Assembly (NCBI GenBank): GCA_905198575.1
Contig: CAJKDC010000053.1
Coordinates: 1 to 19,745, forward strand
Origin: an uncultured Bacteroides sp.
Lineage (GTDB): Bacteria > Bacteroidota > Bacteroidia > Bacteroidales > Bacteroidaceae
Length of the DNA stretch: 19,745 nt
Direction: 5' to 3'
Of this stretch, positions 7,370-14,968 are shown in pieces (the first letter of the stretch is position 1; each line of letters opens with the position of its first letter). The position numbers were made by a program, and so were the translations under genes. The notes beneath the pieces are model-generated. The model was given only the letters and a program-made list of their open reading frames with translations. It did not search any database and had not been told where the DNA came from.

Positions 7370-8464
7370 TCAATTCTCAATCAGCTCATTAATTTCATTA
7401 GCTGTTAATCCGGTCGCTTCCTGGATTTGTTCTAAGGTTAGGCCTAGGGTCTTAAGGTTACGGGCAATGGCCTTTTTTTCTGCTGCTCTACCTTCAACTC
7501 TACCTTCAGCTCTACCTTCGATCCTGCCTTCAGCTCTACCTTCGATTCTGCCTTCGATTCTGCCTTCAGCCCTGCCTTCTATTTTGCCTTCAGCCCTGCC
7601 TTCCTCAAGTCCCTGTTTCCAGCCGGCTTCACGGGCATCCTCTTCTACAATTCGGCTTACCCGATAGCGGTCCAGTGCCTTGTCGTATGCGATACGGTCT
7701 TCCAAAGAAAGATTAGCTACGGAAGCCAGTTCTTCCAGCCGATTAAAAACCTGTTCCTTTAATGCGTCAGGCATTCTGTTCCAATGTTGCATATTCTTTA
7801 GCGTATAAATTAGTTTATCATAAAGTGTAACGCAGTCCTTAAGTTCTTTGTCGAAATAAGGAAACTGAAGAAAAATTTGTCTGAAGTGTGAATTAATCAC
7901 TTTTCCATTTTCTCGGTCTGCTATAACAGTATCTGTGCGGAATTTGCTTTCAAGTTCCGGCTCCTTAAAGTTCATCAGGAAAATGCCGTATACAGTCGAA
8001 AGTTTATACTTGGAGCCATAATTTTCGGCTATCTGTTCGCTCAAGATAAAGTCCTCGTTTTCTGTTTCGGATTCTTTCAGACCTTCCTTTTCGGCACACA
8101 ACTCTTTTTCTTTTTTCTTCTTCTCGCGTATATTTTCTACCTGTCTGCCAATAGCCCTGCACATATAAAATAACGTACGGTTCAAAAAATTACTGTGAAA
8201 ACGGTTCTGCATTTCCACAATGATATACTCTCCTGTGGTCGTCAGACAGTAAAGGTCGTAGATAATTCCTGCGTCCTCCGTATTGTCAGAGTGATTTTCC
8301 TTATCCAGAAAAATCAGGTTCTCGATGCAATGTTCCCCGGCCAGCAGTTCATTCAGCAGCGTGATGAGCAATTCCTTGCTGGCGGGTTGGCCAAAGATAA
8401 TCTTGAATCCGATGTCTGTAAACGGATTCACAAAATGTCCGCAAGAAAAATCCGGTCTGTTCAT
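7370..8464 (-). CDS. Rpn family recombination-promoting nuclease / putative transposase (PD-(D/E)XK)
   Basis: A 364-residue protein. The N-terminal domain has NPFTDIGFKIIFG (residues 13-25) and a PD-(D/E)XK core, D70 in IIYDLYC and E84-x-Q86 in IIVEMQNRF, as in Rpn/PDDEXK_2 transposase-like nucleases. Rpn nucleases cut DNA and promote RecA-independent recombination (family knowledge). Near the C-terminus ten four-residue units of EGR(A/I) type form a charged helical linker, followed by a short helix-turn-helix-like end (LGLTLEQIQEATGL). An open frame continues to a TTG at 8479, but the ATG at 8464 is preceded by AAAGGAGG at six bases, which decides the start. Such a strong Shine-Dalgarno is unusual in this phylum. 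It sits only 30 bases after the mannose-1-phosphate guanylyltransferase stop and may be read through from that gene. Confidence 0.9.
   Translation of the reverse strand: MNRPDFSCGHFVNPFTDIGFKIIFGQPASKELLITLLNELLAGEHCIENLIFLDKENHSDNTEDAGIIYDLYCLTTTGEYIIVEMQNRFHSNFLNRTLFYMCRAIGRQVENIREKKKKEKELCAEKEGLKESETENEDFILSEQIAENYGSKYKLSTVYGIFLMNFKEPELESKFRTDTVIADRENGKVINSHFRQIFLQFPYFDKELKDCVTLYDKLIYTLKNMQHWNRMPDALKEQVFNRLEELASVANLSLEDRIAYDKALDRYRVSRIVEEDAREAGWKQGLEEGRAEGKIEGRAEGRIEGRIEGRAEGRIEGRAEGRVEGRAAEKKAIARNLKTLGLTLEQIQEATGLTANEINELIEN
7484..7603 (-). repeat. 12-bp tandem repeat inside the Rpn-family gene (ten copies)
   Basis: On the plus strand the unit is nnnCTnCCTTC(n), twelve bases long and repeated ten times in frame. 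It encodes EGRA, EGKI, EGRA, EGRI, EGRI, EGRA, EGRI, EGRA, EGRV, EGRA. Copies differ mostly at the first codon of the unit. Twelve is a multiple of three, so copy-number change would alter linker length without breaking the frame. Confidence 0.93.
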
Positions 8465-8468
8465 ATAT

Positions 8469-8477
8469 CCTCCTTTC
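8469..8477 (-). promoter_or_regulatory. Strong Shine-Dalgarno of the Rpn-family gene
   Basis: Minus-strand GAAAGGAGG lies five bases before the ATG at 8464. It fixes the start at this ATG instead of the upstream in-frame TTG. Bacteroidales genes in the rest of the window show no comparable ribosome binding site. Confidence 0.7.
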
Positions 8478-8494
8478 AATAAATTATTGTAGCG

Positions 8495-9547
8495 TCAGTC
8501 CTGTGCAAAGTCCTTGATGCGCTGTTCCTCGCTCAGGCGGCACACCAGCAGCGTATTGTTCTTCTCGGCCACGATGTAACCGTTCAGTCCCTCCAGAATC
8601 ACACTCTTCTCTTCGGCCGTATGCACCACGCAGTTCTTGCAGTTAATCATCTTGATGCGGCCTCCCACGCCGGCATTACCCAGCTCATCCTGCGGCAACA
8701 GCGTCTGCAGCGAGCCCCAGCTGCCCAGGTCACTCCATCCGAATTCACTGGGCAATACAAAAATCTCCTGCGCCTTTTCCATCACCGCATAGTCTATCGA
8801 GATTTTCTCGCAGGTCGGGAACAACTGCTGTACCGTTTCCTTTTCGTCTGCCTGTCCGAAGTGAGCCGCCATGCGGTCCATTACCCCGGCAATCTGTGGT
8901 GCATGCATCCTCAGCTCCTTCACGATGGTAGCCGTGTTCCACACAAAGATACCCGCATTCCAGAAGTAATTCCCCTGAGCCAGATAAGCTTCTGCCGTTT
9001 CCAGATTCGGTTTCTCCTTGAACGCCTCCACTTTCAGCACCTCCCTGTCCGTGTCCGAAGGCCCTGCCGCACAGATGTATCCATACCCCGTTTCCGGACG
9101 GCTCGGCGTAATTCCCAGCGTCACAATCGCCTCCCGGTTCTCTTCCACAAAAGCCAAGGCATGCGTTATCTGGCTTCTGAACTCAGCAGTATCAATCACC
9201 AGCGCATCCGACGGTGTCACCACGATGTGCGCATCCGCATCCCGTTCCTTAATCTTCCAGCACGCGTATGCAATGCACGGCGCCGTGTTGCGGGCAGCCG
9301 GTTCCGCCAGAATATTGCCTTCGGGCACCTGCGGCAACTGCTCCTTTACGATGTCCACATACCGTTCTGCCGTTACAATCCAGCAGTTCTCCGGCGGACA
9401 GATTTGGCGGAAGCGTTCCACTGTGAGCTGTATCAGCGATTTTCCTATGCCCATTACGTCAATAAACTGTTTGGGAAAGTCCGGGGTACTCATCGGCCAG
9501 AAGCGGCTGCCTATTCCCCCTGCCATAATTACTACATGCGTGTTCAT
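8495..9547 (-). CDS. manC: Mannose-1-phosphate guanylyltransferase (GDP-mannose pyrophosphorylase)
   Basis: A 350-residue nucleotidyltransferase making GDP-mannose from mannose-1-phosphate and GTP, the donor for mannose and the precursor of GDP-fucose in surface glycans and glycoproteins. The N-terminal signature AGGIGSRFWPMSTPDFPKQF (residues 9-28) carries the GTP-binding GGxGxR and the FPKQF lysine. FKEKPNLETA, GNYFWNAGIF and FGWSDLGSWGSL are the other family blocks. It lacks the C-terminal phosphomannose-isomerase cupin of bifunctional ManC proteins, as usual in Bacteroidetes. It has its own perfect promoter, so it is separable from the priming glycosyltransferase gene further upstream. 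Function is secure; the symbol is by analogy. Confidence 0.94.
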   Translation of the reverse strand: MNTHVVIMAGGIGSRFWPMSTPDFPKQFIDVMGIGKSLIQLTVERFRQICPPENCWIVTAERYVDIVKEQLPQVPEGNILAEPAARNTAPCIAYACWKIKERDADAHIVVTPSDALVIDTAEFRSQITHALAFVEENREAIVTLGITPSRPETGYGYICAAGPSDTDREVLKVEAFKEKPNLETAEAYLAQGNYFWNAGIFVWNTATIVKELRMHAPQIAGVMDRMAAHFGQADEKETVQQLFPTCEKISIDYAVMEKAQEIFVLPSEFGWSDLGSWGSLQTLLPQDELGNAGVGGRIKMINCKNCVVHTAEEKSVILEGLNGYIVAEKNNTLLVCRLSEEQRIKDFAQD

Positions 9548-9591
9548 ATTATATGTATATTAGTTTTCAGTTTGGGTTATTTCCCATAATA

Positions 9592-9623
9592 CAAACTTAT
9601 TTCTTTTTTCGTAAAACTGCAAA
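9592..9623 (-). promoter_or_regulatory. Promoter of the mannose-1-phosphate guanylyltransferase gene (TTTG-N20-TAAGTTTG)
   Basis: Minus-strand TTTG (9623-9620) and TAAGTTTG (9599-9592) are spaced by exactly 20 bases, matching the Bacteroidetes promoter. The -7 box lies 44 bases before the ATG at 9547. Confidence 0.72.
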
Positions 9624-9958
9624 AAAATATTTTTTTACGCTCATACACTTCTGACAATGAGCCGACTACCTTCTGTTAATACTCTTTTAGATTTATATTC
9701 CCGAACAAAAAACGTTTCGCCTTGTTATTATAGTCGTAACAACTCAAGCAAAAAACAATAAATCAAATAATAATTAGTAACATTTAATTCATTAAAAACG
9801 TATGAAATTTAAGAAACAAATCATTACTGACCGCAGGTCGTGACGGGGTAGATGCATATCCTATGACTGCTTCACTGGAAGTTAGTGAAATGTCCGAATA
9901 CGTTAACCTCAGCGCTACACTGACCCGTGCTGTTGCCCGTATCTTTTGTATCAGGGTT
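9624..9958. other. Intergenic region with a possible decayed plus-strand ORF
   Basis: An AT-rich stretch of about 180 bases is followed by a more GC-balanced stretch (about 9802-9958). On the plus strand an ATG at 9802 opens MKFKK and closes after 13 codons. Shifting frame by one base near 9818 opens an uninterrupted coding-like run (SLLTAGRDGVDAYP, then MTASLEVSEMSEYVNLSATL) that runs into the antisense of the priming glycosyltransferase gene. I do not recognise it. The minus-strand 64-residue frame in the same place lacks protein-like features. It is best read as a truncated gene relic or as noncoding. Confidence 0.3.
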
Positions 9959-11362
9959 TTAATAAGCATTCTTTTCACCGCCTATCGCGTTAGCTACGGT
10001 CTTATAAATAATATATATATCCAGCCAGAAACTCCAGTGTTCTATATACCAGATATCCCCGCGAATACGTCCTTCCATATCTTTCAGCTCCTTGGTTTCA
10101 CCGCGGTATCCCGTAACCTGGCTCCAGCCCGTAATACCCGGTTTCACAAAGTGACGCACCATATACTTGTTAATCAGTTTGGAGTATTCCTCCGTATGCT
10201 TCACCATATGCGGACGTGGTCCTACTACACTCATGTCACCCAGCAGTACATTGATAAACTGCGGCAACTCATCGATGCTTGTCTTGCGCATAATGTTTCC
10301 CCATTTTGTCTTGCGCGGGTCATCCTTTGTGGCCTGCACCCGGTCGGCATCCACATTCACCTTCATGCTGCGGAACTTGTAGCAGTAAAACTCCTTGTCG
10401 TTCAGTCCGTTCCGTTTCTGCTTGAAGAAGATAGGGCCCGGCATGGTTGTCTTTGTGATAATCGCTACAATGATAAAGATAATCGGGAAGAGCGTACACA
10501 GGAACGTCAGTGAAAACACGATGTCGAATGTCCGTTTCAGAAACCGATTTTCCGTCTGGCTCAGTGGGTTGCGGTGCAGGCTCAGGTACGGCACATTGCC
10601 CAGCATGTTGAAATACATGCGGTTATGCAGATAGTTATGCACGTTTGGCACGCTGAAGAAATGCACCAGGTTGTTTTCGCAATAGTGGATAATCGGCACA
10701 ATGGTTTCCTCCTCTTTCGACGGCAGGCTGCAGTACAGGAAATGCGCATTCCGTTTGTCCTTCAGAAACGGAATCACCTCTTCCGGTTTCCCCAGATACG
10801 TACATTCCTTGCTGAATTCCACATTTTCCAGAAAGTCAAAATACCCCAATACCCGGTATCCGACCCATTTATAATCCGTCATTTCATGAAACAGCTCGCG
10901 CATGTTGCTACCGCTGCCCACCAGTACAACAAACCGTAGGTTACCGCCTTTCGTACGATACCGTTTGATAGCATAGCGCAATAACAAGCGGTAGCCCGAA
11001 ATCAGTACCAGTACTGTCAGCAGATACCCTATAAACATGAAAGTCAGGGCGTTGATGTAGTGTCCCAGGGTCAGGATTAGCCCCCCGATGATGCCGAAGA
11101 ACACCACATTTTTCACTACACGGGTCACCACCTCGTAAGCATAGGCTTTACGCCGGTATAAGATAACCCCCGTATGTGCGGCACAAAAGCCGTAGCACAG
11201 CATCAGGGTCATTACAATCTGCATATTCTGTTTGGTCAGGATTTCCGTATAGCCTTCTTTCAGCCAGACAGTGACCAGAAAAACAGCACCGCATATCATC
11301 ATATCCCCTGCTATAACGATAGCATTTACCAGTTTGTTGTAGGTTTCCGAGTAATCTTTCAT
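9959..11362 (-). CDS. Polyprenyl-phosphate sugar-1-phosphate transferase (WcaJ-type priming glycosyltransferase)
   Basis: A 467-residue integral membrane enzyme that starts a glycan repeat unit by moving a hexose-1-phosphate (commonly glucose) from UDP-sugar to undecaprenyl phosphate. The N-terminal half has four to five hydrophobic helices (about residues 13-30, 45-60, 80-105, 108-128) and a central NAD-fold-like region (FVVLVGSGSNMREL). The C-terminal bacterial sugar transferase domain starts at KRTFDIVFSL with its membrane helix, then PGPIFFKQKRNG, YKFRSM, the catalytic-region RKTSIDELPQ, VGPRPH and KPGITGWSQV. All blocks are intact. It lies downstream of wzi and a lipoprotein on the same strand. 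No other assembly-line glycosyltransferases are adjacent, so it may prime a glycan encoded elsewhere (inference). Sugar specificity is not determinable. Confidence 0.93.
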   Translation of the reverse strand: MKDYSETYNKLVNAIVIAGDMMICGAVFLVTVWLKEGYTEILTKQNMQIVMTLMLCYGFCAAHTGVILYRRKAYAYEVVTRVVKNVVFFGIIGGLILTLGHYINALTFMFIGYLLTVLVLISGYRLLLRYAIKRYRTKGGNLRFVVLVGSGSNMRELFHEMTDYKWVGYRVLGYFDFLENVEFSKECTYLGKPEEVIPFLKDKRNAHFLYCSLPSKEEETIVPIIHYCENNLVHFFSVPNVHNYLHNRMYFNMLGNVPYLSLHRNPLSQTENRFLKRTFDIVFSLTFLCTLFPIIFIIVAIITKTTMPGPIFFKQKRNGLNDKEFYCYKFRSMKVNVDADRVQATKDDPRKTKWGNIMRKTSIDELPQFINVLLGDMSVVGPRPHMVKHTEEYSKLINKYMVRHFVKPGITGWSQVTGYRGETKELKDMEGRIRGDIWYIEHWSFWLDIYIIYKTVANAIGGEKNAY

Positions 11363-11416
11363 TTTGTTCTTGATTTAGATTTTGTTTACAAAAAAACGAA
11401 ATAACTCTCTATTTGC

Positions 11417-11447
11417 CAAATTAATTTGTCGAATATTTTGCATCAAA
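11417..11447 (-). promoter_or_regulatory. Possible promoter of the priming glycosyltransferase gene
   Basis: Minus-strand TTTG (11447-11444) is followed after 19 bases by TTAATTTG (11424-11417), one mismatch from TAnnTTTG. It begins at the end of the lipoprotein gene. The match is imperfect, and read-through from wzi is an alternative. Confidence 0.35.
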
Positions 11448-11904
11448 ACCGCTTTAATTCCAGTATTGCGTAGTCCGATTCCAACACCAGCTGTTTCCCG
11501 TCGGCTTTCAGTACCCGGAAGGTTGTTTCTGTAGCATTCATCCCCCAGGGCTTCAGCTGTTCCGCAGTTGCCGGGATACCGTTGTCACCGGTCGATGCCC
11601 GCTGGTAGAATTCTTTCACGGTTATGCTTTCCCCCTTTCCGTCGTAGATGCAGCGACCGATGAAAGTCCCGTATCCGTGCGGACCTTGTTTTTCCGAAAC
11701 TTCCATCACCCATAGCTGGATGCTTACATACATCCGCTGGCAGGCATGCACTTCATCATCGGCCTGGGTAGTGAAACGCTCCAGTATCCACATCCCTTCA
11801 AAATCATTGTTGATGGGTGCCTTTTTGCAGCCTCCCATCAGTAGGGCAAATACACCGGCCAGTGCCAGCCCCATTGCTATCCGTAGTAAACTGTTTTCTC
11901 TCAT
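11443..11904 (-). CDS. Small lipocalin-like lipoprotein
   Basis: A 153-residue predicted lipoprotein: a basic start, a hydrophobic helix and the lipobox LMGGC with the acylated cysteine near residue 26. The mature part starts with a short linker and FEGMWILERF, then alternating strand-like segments (YVSIQLWVMEV, TTFRVLKADGKQLVLES, YAILELKRF). That pattern is typical of the eight-stranded lipocalin-like domains widespread in Bacteroidales lipoproteins. No ligand or enzymatic function can be assigned. It starts 12 bases after the wzi stop, so it is almost certainly co-transcribed with wzi and may act at the outer membrane with it (inference). Confidence 0.8.
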   Translation of the reverse strand: MRENSLLRIAMGLALAGVFALLMGGCKKAPINNDFEGMWILERFTTQADDEVHACQRMYVSIQLWVMEVSEKQGPHGYGTFIGRCIYDGKGESITVKEFYQRASTGDNGIPATAEQLKPWGMNATETTFRVLKADGKQLVLESDYAILELKRF

Positions 11905-11916
11905 TTGTTTCTCATT

Positions 11917-13416
11917 TTAAAAAATCCGTCCTGTCTTTCTTAGGGTCAGGCTACCTCCCACACTGTCGTCCAGGTAGTTTCCCCGGTCAATTCCCAGAGC
12001 CGCGCTTGCGCTCCAGCCCTTGGCCCATTGCGGGCGGTAAGTTAGCTCGGCTAGTGCGTTTACTTGCCTCCGCACCTTGTCCAGTGGCTTTTCATACGTA
12101 CCCCAGTAACGGCTGTACGAGAGCAGCATCCGGTAGCTCCATGCTTCCGAGGGATTTCCCGCTATACCAATGTGCTGTCCCTTCATGCGGTTGCTTCGGA
12201 AAGTAATCTCCCCCTTCTCGTTATACAGCGGACCCGGCAGCAGCGGATTGCCCATCCCCATGCCCCAGTGTTGCCACGCACCGTATATATAGTGGTTGTA
12301 GTAAGAATCGCCTCCGCTCACCTGATATTCCGGGAAACTTCCCCAGAAACCGTCGTACAGCAAAGGCCCCGACGAGTGCCATGTCGAAAGCCCTTCCCAC
12401 ACCAGCGAGCTTATCCACCGGTTTTTCGGGAAAGTAATCTCAATGCCTAGCTGTCCGTCTTTCCAGCGCCCGTACTCCCAGAACATCTGCGAGTGATCCT
12501 CGAAGTAGTGCTCCAGGTATGCCCGGAACTTCCATCCGTTCAGGTAATAGGCAAGGGCAAAGTTCCAGCTGCCCAGCATGTTCCCCTCTATGTTCACCTG
12601 CTCACCCGCCGGTGTATCGCTGCCGCCCGCCTGCGGTAAGAACGCCTTCCAGTATGCCTTCAGGTTGTCCGGCATGTCCAGCGTCTGTTTTATGCTGCCG
12701 TCGCTGTTCTTCCGGTATTGGTCGCCTCCGAACTGTGTCGCCATCAGGATACCGAATTCAAACTCCAGCGGCAGTTTTTCCCGATTACCCAGGCGGAACA
12801 TCAGCGACTTGCTATGGTACAGCACCTTTTTGGTGAAAGTTTTATTGGCAGCCACAAAGTCCTGCTGCCAGTTTCCGTCCGTAAATGCTCCGTATGCCAG
12901 ATGTCCTTTCAGAGCTACCCAGTTCCCTGTAAAACCGATTGGCAGATATTCCTTTATTTCTCCGCGGATTTGCGGTACGGGTCGTGCATTCGGACCTTCC
13001 ACCATCATGCCACTGCTCAGTGCCGCATTCTTTTCCAGCGGAAAACCGGGCCGTTCCTTACTGCCCACGCTCAGCGTCAGCATCCGCCACGAGATATCCG
13101 CATAAGCCTGCTGCACTACAAACGGCGCGGTCTGGTTCACAGCCCCGGCCAAATCCAGTCCCGTTTCCAGCCGCCAGCCCTGCTTCAGGTTTCGCCGGTA
13201 GGCGATTCCTGCCCGCAGGTATCCGCTGTTTGCCTCCTGGCTGGCAAGTCCGTAGCGGTTTGCCGTCAGCCAGAGTGGGGCATATGTTCCTGTAGCGGCG
13301 TTACCGCTCATTTCCACCTTATAGTCCAGTGTTCCCTTTTCTGGAGTCTGTGCCTCCATGCTTGCAGCCCCCTGAAGGAGCAAAGCCAGCGAGGCGATTG
13401 TCAATAATTTAATCAT
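11917..13416 (-). CDS. wzi: Capsule assembly protein, Wzi family outer-membrane beta-barrel
   Basis: A 499-residue exported protein with a signal peptide (residues 1 to about 22, LLTIASLALLLQGAASMEAQ). The mature sequence begins with the YAPLWLTANRYGLASQEANS block typical of Bacteroidales Wzi-family proteins and continues as a long run of amphipathic strands rich in Y, W and G, ending in an aromatic-terminated strand (LRKTGRIF). E. coli Wzi is an outer-membrane lectin that anchors capsule polysaccharide; the same role is inferred here. It heads a probable operon with the lipoprotein 12 bases on. The ATG at 13416 lies about 30 bases past a TAnnTTTG box. The family call is secure; the glycan bound is unknown. 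Confidence 0.9.
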   Translation of the reverse strand: MIKLLTIASLALLLQGAASMEAQTPEKGTLDYKVEMSGNAATGTYAPLWLTANRYGLASQEANSGYLRAGIAYRRNLKQGWRLETGLDLAGAVNQTAPFVVQQAYADISWRMLTLSVGSKERPGFPLEKNAALSSGMMVEGPNARPVPQIRGEIKEYLPIGFTGNWVALKGHLAYGAFTDGNWQQDFVAANKTFTKKVLYHSKSLMFRLGNREKLPLEFEFGILMATQFGGDQYRKNSDGSIKQTLDMPDNLKAYWKAFLPQAGGSDTPAGEQVNIEGNMLGSWNFALAYYLNGWKFRAYLEHYFEDHSQMFWEYGRWKDGQLGIEITFPKNRWISSLVWEGLSTWHSSGPLLYDGFWGSFPEYQVSGGDSYYNHYIYGAWQHWGMGMGNPLLPGPLYNEKGEITFRSNRMKGQHIGIAGNPSEAWSYRMLLSYSRYWGTYEKPLDKVRRQVNALAELTYRPQWAKGWSASAALGIDRGNYLDDSVGGSLTLRKTGRIF

Positions 13417-13444
13417 TTCTAACCGATAATAGCGTTACAAGTTG

Positions 13445-13452
13445 CAAAGATA
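13445..13452 (-). promoter_or_regulatory. -7 box of the wzi gene
   Basis: Minus-strand TATCTTTG matches TAnnTTTG and lies 28 bases before the wzi ATG. No TTTG is found at the usual -33 distance. Confidence 0.45.
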
Positions 13453-13466
13453 CTGATTTAAACAAG

Positions 13467-13512
13467 AAAAAGTGTCGGCTTCTCTAAATTTTAGGGAATG
13501 CCAGACACTTTT
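13467..13512. terminator. Long imperfect hairpin upstream of wzi
   Basis: The left arm AAAAGTGTC-GGC-TTCTCTAAA and the right arm TTTAGGGAA-GCC-GACACTTTT pair over about 20 positions with small bulges. A and T tracts flank it, so it can stop transcription in either direction. It would isolate wzi from leftward transcripts out of the IS remnant and defence operon. Confidence 0.6.
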
Positions 13513-13714
13513 CATTCTACCCAATTATGAAGTTTCAGTAATAGAGCATGCACTTCTGTCAAATAGCTCCTTACTTACATTTACTTGCGAATGGCATACA
13601 TGCAATACTCATTCGAAGCATATATGGAACCTTGAGGACATAGCCGCAATCCCGGTGCTTTCTGGTTGTTCGGGTGACAGCGTAAACTTTGTATGGCTTC
13701 TTTTGTGGATTTCT

Positions 13715-13978
13715 CTACCCTCCCGACATAAACATGTACACATTGCCGTTTGACGGGTTGCGGTGGTATCAACCGCGGATTATCTCACATATATGCTGAG
13801 CCTTACATCTCATATCGTGAAGTTCGGGTAGATAATTGGGGCTTGTCTTTAGCAACATCCTGTTCTTCATTACCTGCCTGAATCTACTAATGCAGAACGA
13901 GTTGATGGTAACTCCTTTGGGATCGTCCTCTGTCTTGTAGAAGAACCACAACCTTTCAAAATCTTTTTCGCTAAACAT
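13715..13978 (-). mobile_element. IS66-family insertion sequence remnant (tnpA fragment fused to broken tnpB)
   Basis: Reading leftward from 13978, the frame opens with FSEKDFERLWFFYKTEDDPK and then GVTINSFC, the typical start of the IS66 TnpA accessory protein of Bacteroides. After about 30 codons it switches, without changing frame, to a TnpB-like part: MLLKTSPNYLPELHDMR with the hallmark DMR, then HICEIIRG. A TGA at 13771-13769 interrupts the frame. The same frame continues with YHRNPSNGNVYMFMSGG, the TnpB NP-x-NG-x-VY-x-F motif, until a TAG at 13717-13715. The middle of tnpA is missing and tnpC, the transposase, is absent, so the element is dead. The first 69 codons may be annotated elsewhere as a hypothetical gene. 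No terminal repeats were recognised. Confidence 0.68.
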
Positions 13979-14063
13979 AATCTTTCGAGTTTTAAGTTTA
14001 GCACGAAGGTATAGAAAAGAGCCATGCTAGCAATACGCCAATTTTGGAAACTTACATGTAACT

Positions 14064-14966
14064 TTATGCTCCTTTGTTATGCCATAAATAGAGGCCTTGC
14101 TGGCCCATCCATTCATTTAACTGATGGTACAAATCAGTTCTTTCAAATCTTTCTCTTGAGCATGTAGTTCTTAAGATTAAACATAACTCTTTGTACCCCA
14201 ATGAGTTTTTTCTGTTTAGTTTTTGCAGGCGTACTTGCAAGGCAAAGACCAAGTCATGTCCTCTTGTCAATTGTTTTAAATCAGGGTCAATGTAGCTATC
14301 TGCAAAAAGCTTGATCATTTCAGTGGTAGGGTAGTGTTCGAGTCTGCTGTTATTGCATGTCGATTTCACATGTTCGAGGCATTGTTCCCATGTTATTGCG
14401 TTTTCTCCGTCATAAAATGCAGAATAAGTGATACCATTAAAATTTATCCCGTCCAATTTTACTCCTTCCAATTCTTTATCTGCTACCGTCACTTCATTGT
14501 ATAGCCTTAAGTAGGAAAGACTTTTGAGGTCTTTTGCCACTTTCTCTACAAGTGGTGTGGTGGTCTGTAGACAGCATTCAGCTTTTAAAGAACTTTCAAA
14601 TTCTTCTGAAACAGAAAGGATGGTCATTTCAATATCATGAAAATCGGTAAGGAATAAGTTTTCCAGGTCCGGATAACTTCTATGAAGCATATGGTCAAAG
14701 TCTGCATCTTTAATCCCGATTATCTTGTTTTTATGAAGAGGATTAGTTTTAAATATTCTTAAAAGTTCCACCACATACAAGCAATTCTTTGTTACATAAA
14801 ATATAACTTTCTGTTCATTCAAAAAATGCCGGTATATTTTTTCATCATCGGTTCCTTCTATAAGGATAAAGACTTTCCCTTCGCTATCCTCATGGTATCC
14901 CATCTCTATTATCTCCGTTTTTTTGTCTTGTAATGTGGTTGCTTCTAAGACTGTATTTCCCCTCAT
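14064..14966 (-). CDS. ariB: DUF4435 TOPRIM-type effector, AriB-like (PARIS)
   Basis: A 300-residue soluble protein with a TOPRIM-like fold. E37 lies in FILIEGTDDEKIY and a D-x-D pair (D87, D89) in IIGIKDADFDHM. These are the metal-binding Glu and Asp-x-Asp positions of TOPRIM nucleases, followed by LTDFHDIEM, characteristic of DUF4435. In PARIS, AriB is the toxic nuclease held by the ATPase AriA and released when a phage anti-restriction protein such as Ocr is sensed; it then cleaves host tRNA-Lys (published for E. coli). The start codon follows the ATPase stop after two bases (TAA-TT-ATG), so translation is coupled, and the order ATPase then DUF4435 is that of PARIS. Trigger and RNA target here are unknown. 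A non-PARIS DUF4435 system is the alternative. The symbol is by analogy. Confidence 0.84.
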   Translation of the reverse strand: MRGNTVLEATTLQDKKTEIIEMGYHEDSEGKVFILIEGTDDEKIYRHFLNEQKVIFYVTKNCLYVVELLRIFKTNPLHKNKIIGIKDADFDHMLHRSYPDLENLFLTDFHDIEMTILSVSEEFESSLKAECCLQTTTPLVEKVAKDLKSLSYLRLYNEVTVADKELEGVKLDGINFNGITYSAFYDGENAITWEQCLEHVKSTCNNSRLEHYPTTEMIKLFADSYIDPDLKQLTRGHDLVFALQVRLQKLNRKNSLGYKELCLILRTTCSRERFERTDLYHQLNEWMGQQGLYLWHNKGA

Positions 14967-14968
14967 AA

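Noticed and set aside
7484..7603. CRISPR-like array from the regular repeat spacing
   Set aside because: The units are 12 bases long, directly adjacent without spacers and in frame inside a coding gene.
9784..9978. Minus-strand frame of 64 codons overlapping the end of the priming glycosyltransferase gene
   Set aside because: No motif and no credible start signal; the opposite strand looks more coding-like.
13581..13772. Minus-strand frame of 63 codons next to the IS66 remnant
   Set aside because: The IS66 TnpB motif continues in a different frame through the same bases, so this frame is a shadow of the relic.
14052..14061. Perfect palindrome TTACATGTAA just past the DUF4435 gene
   Set aside because: Ten bases is short and AT-rich; no partner copy or T tract supports an operator or terminator.
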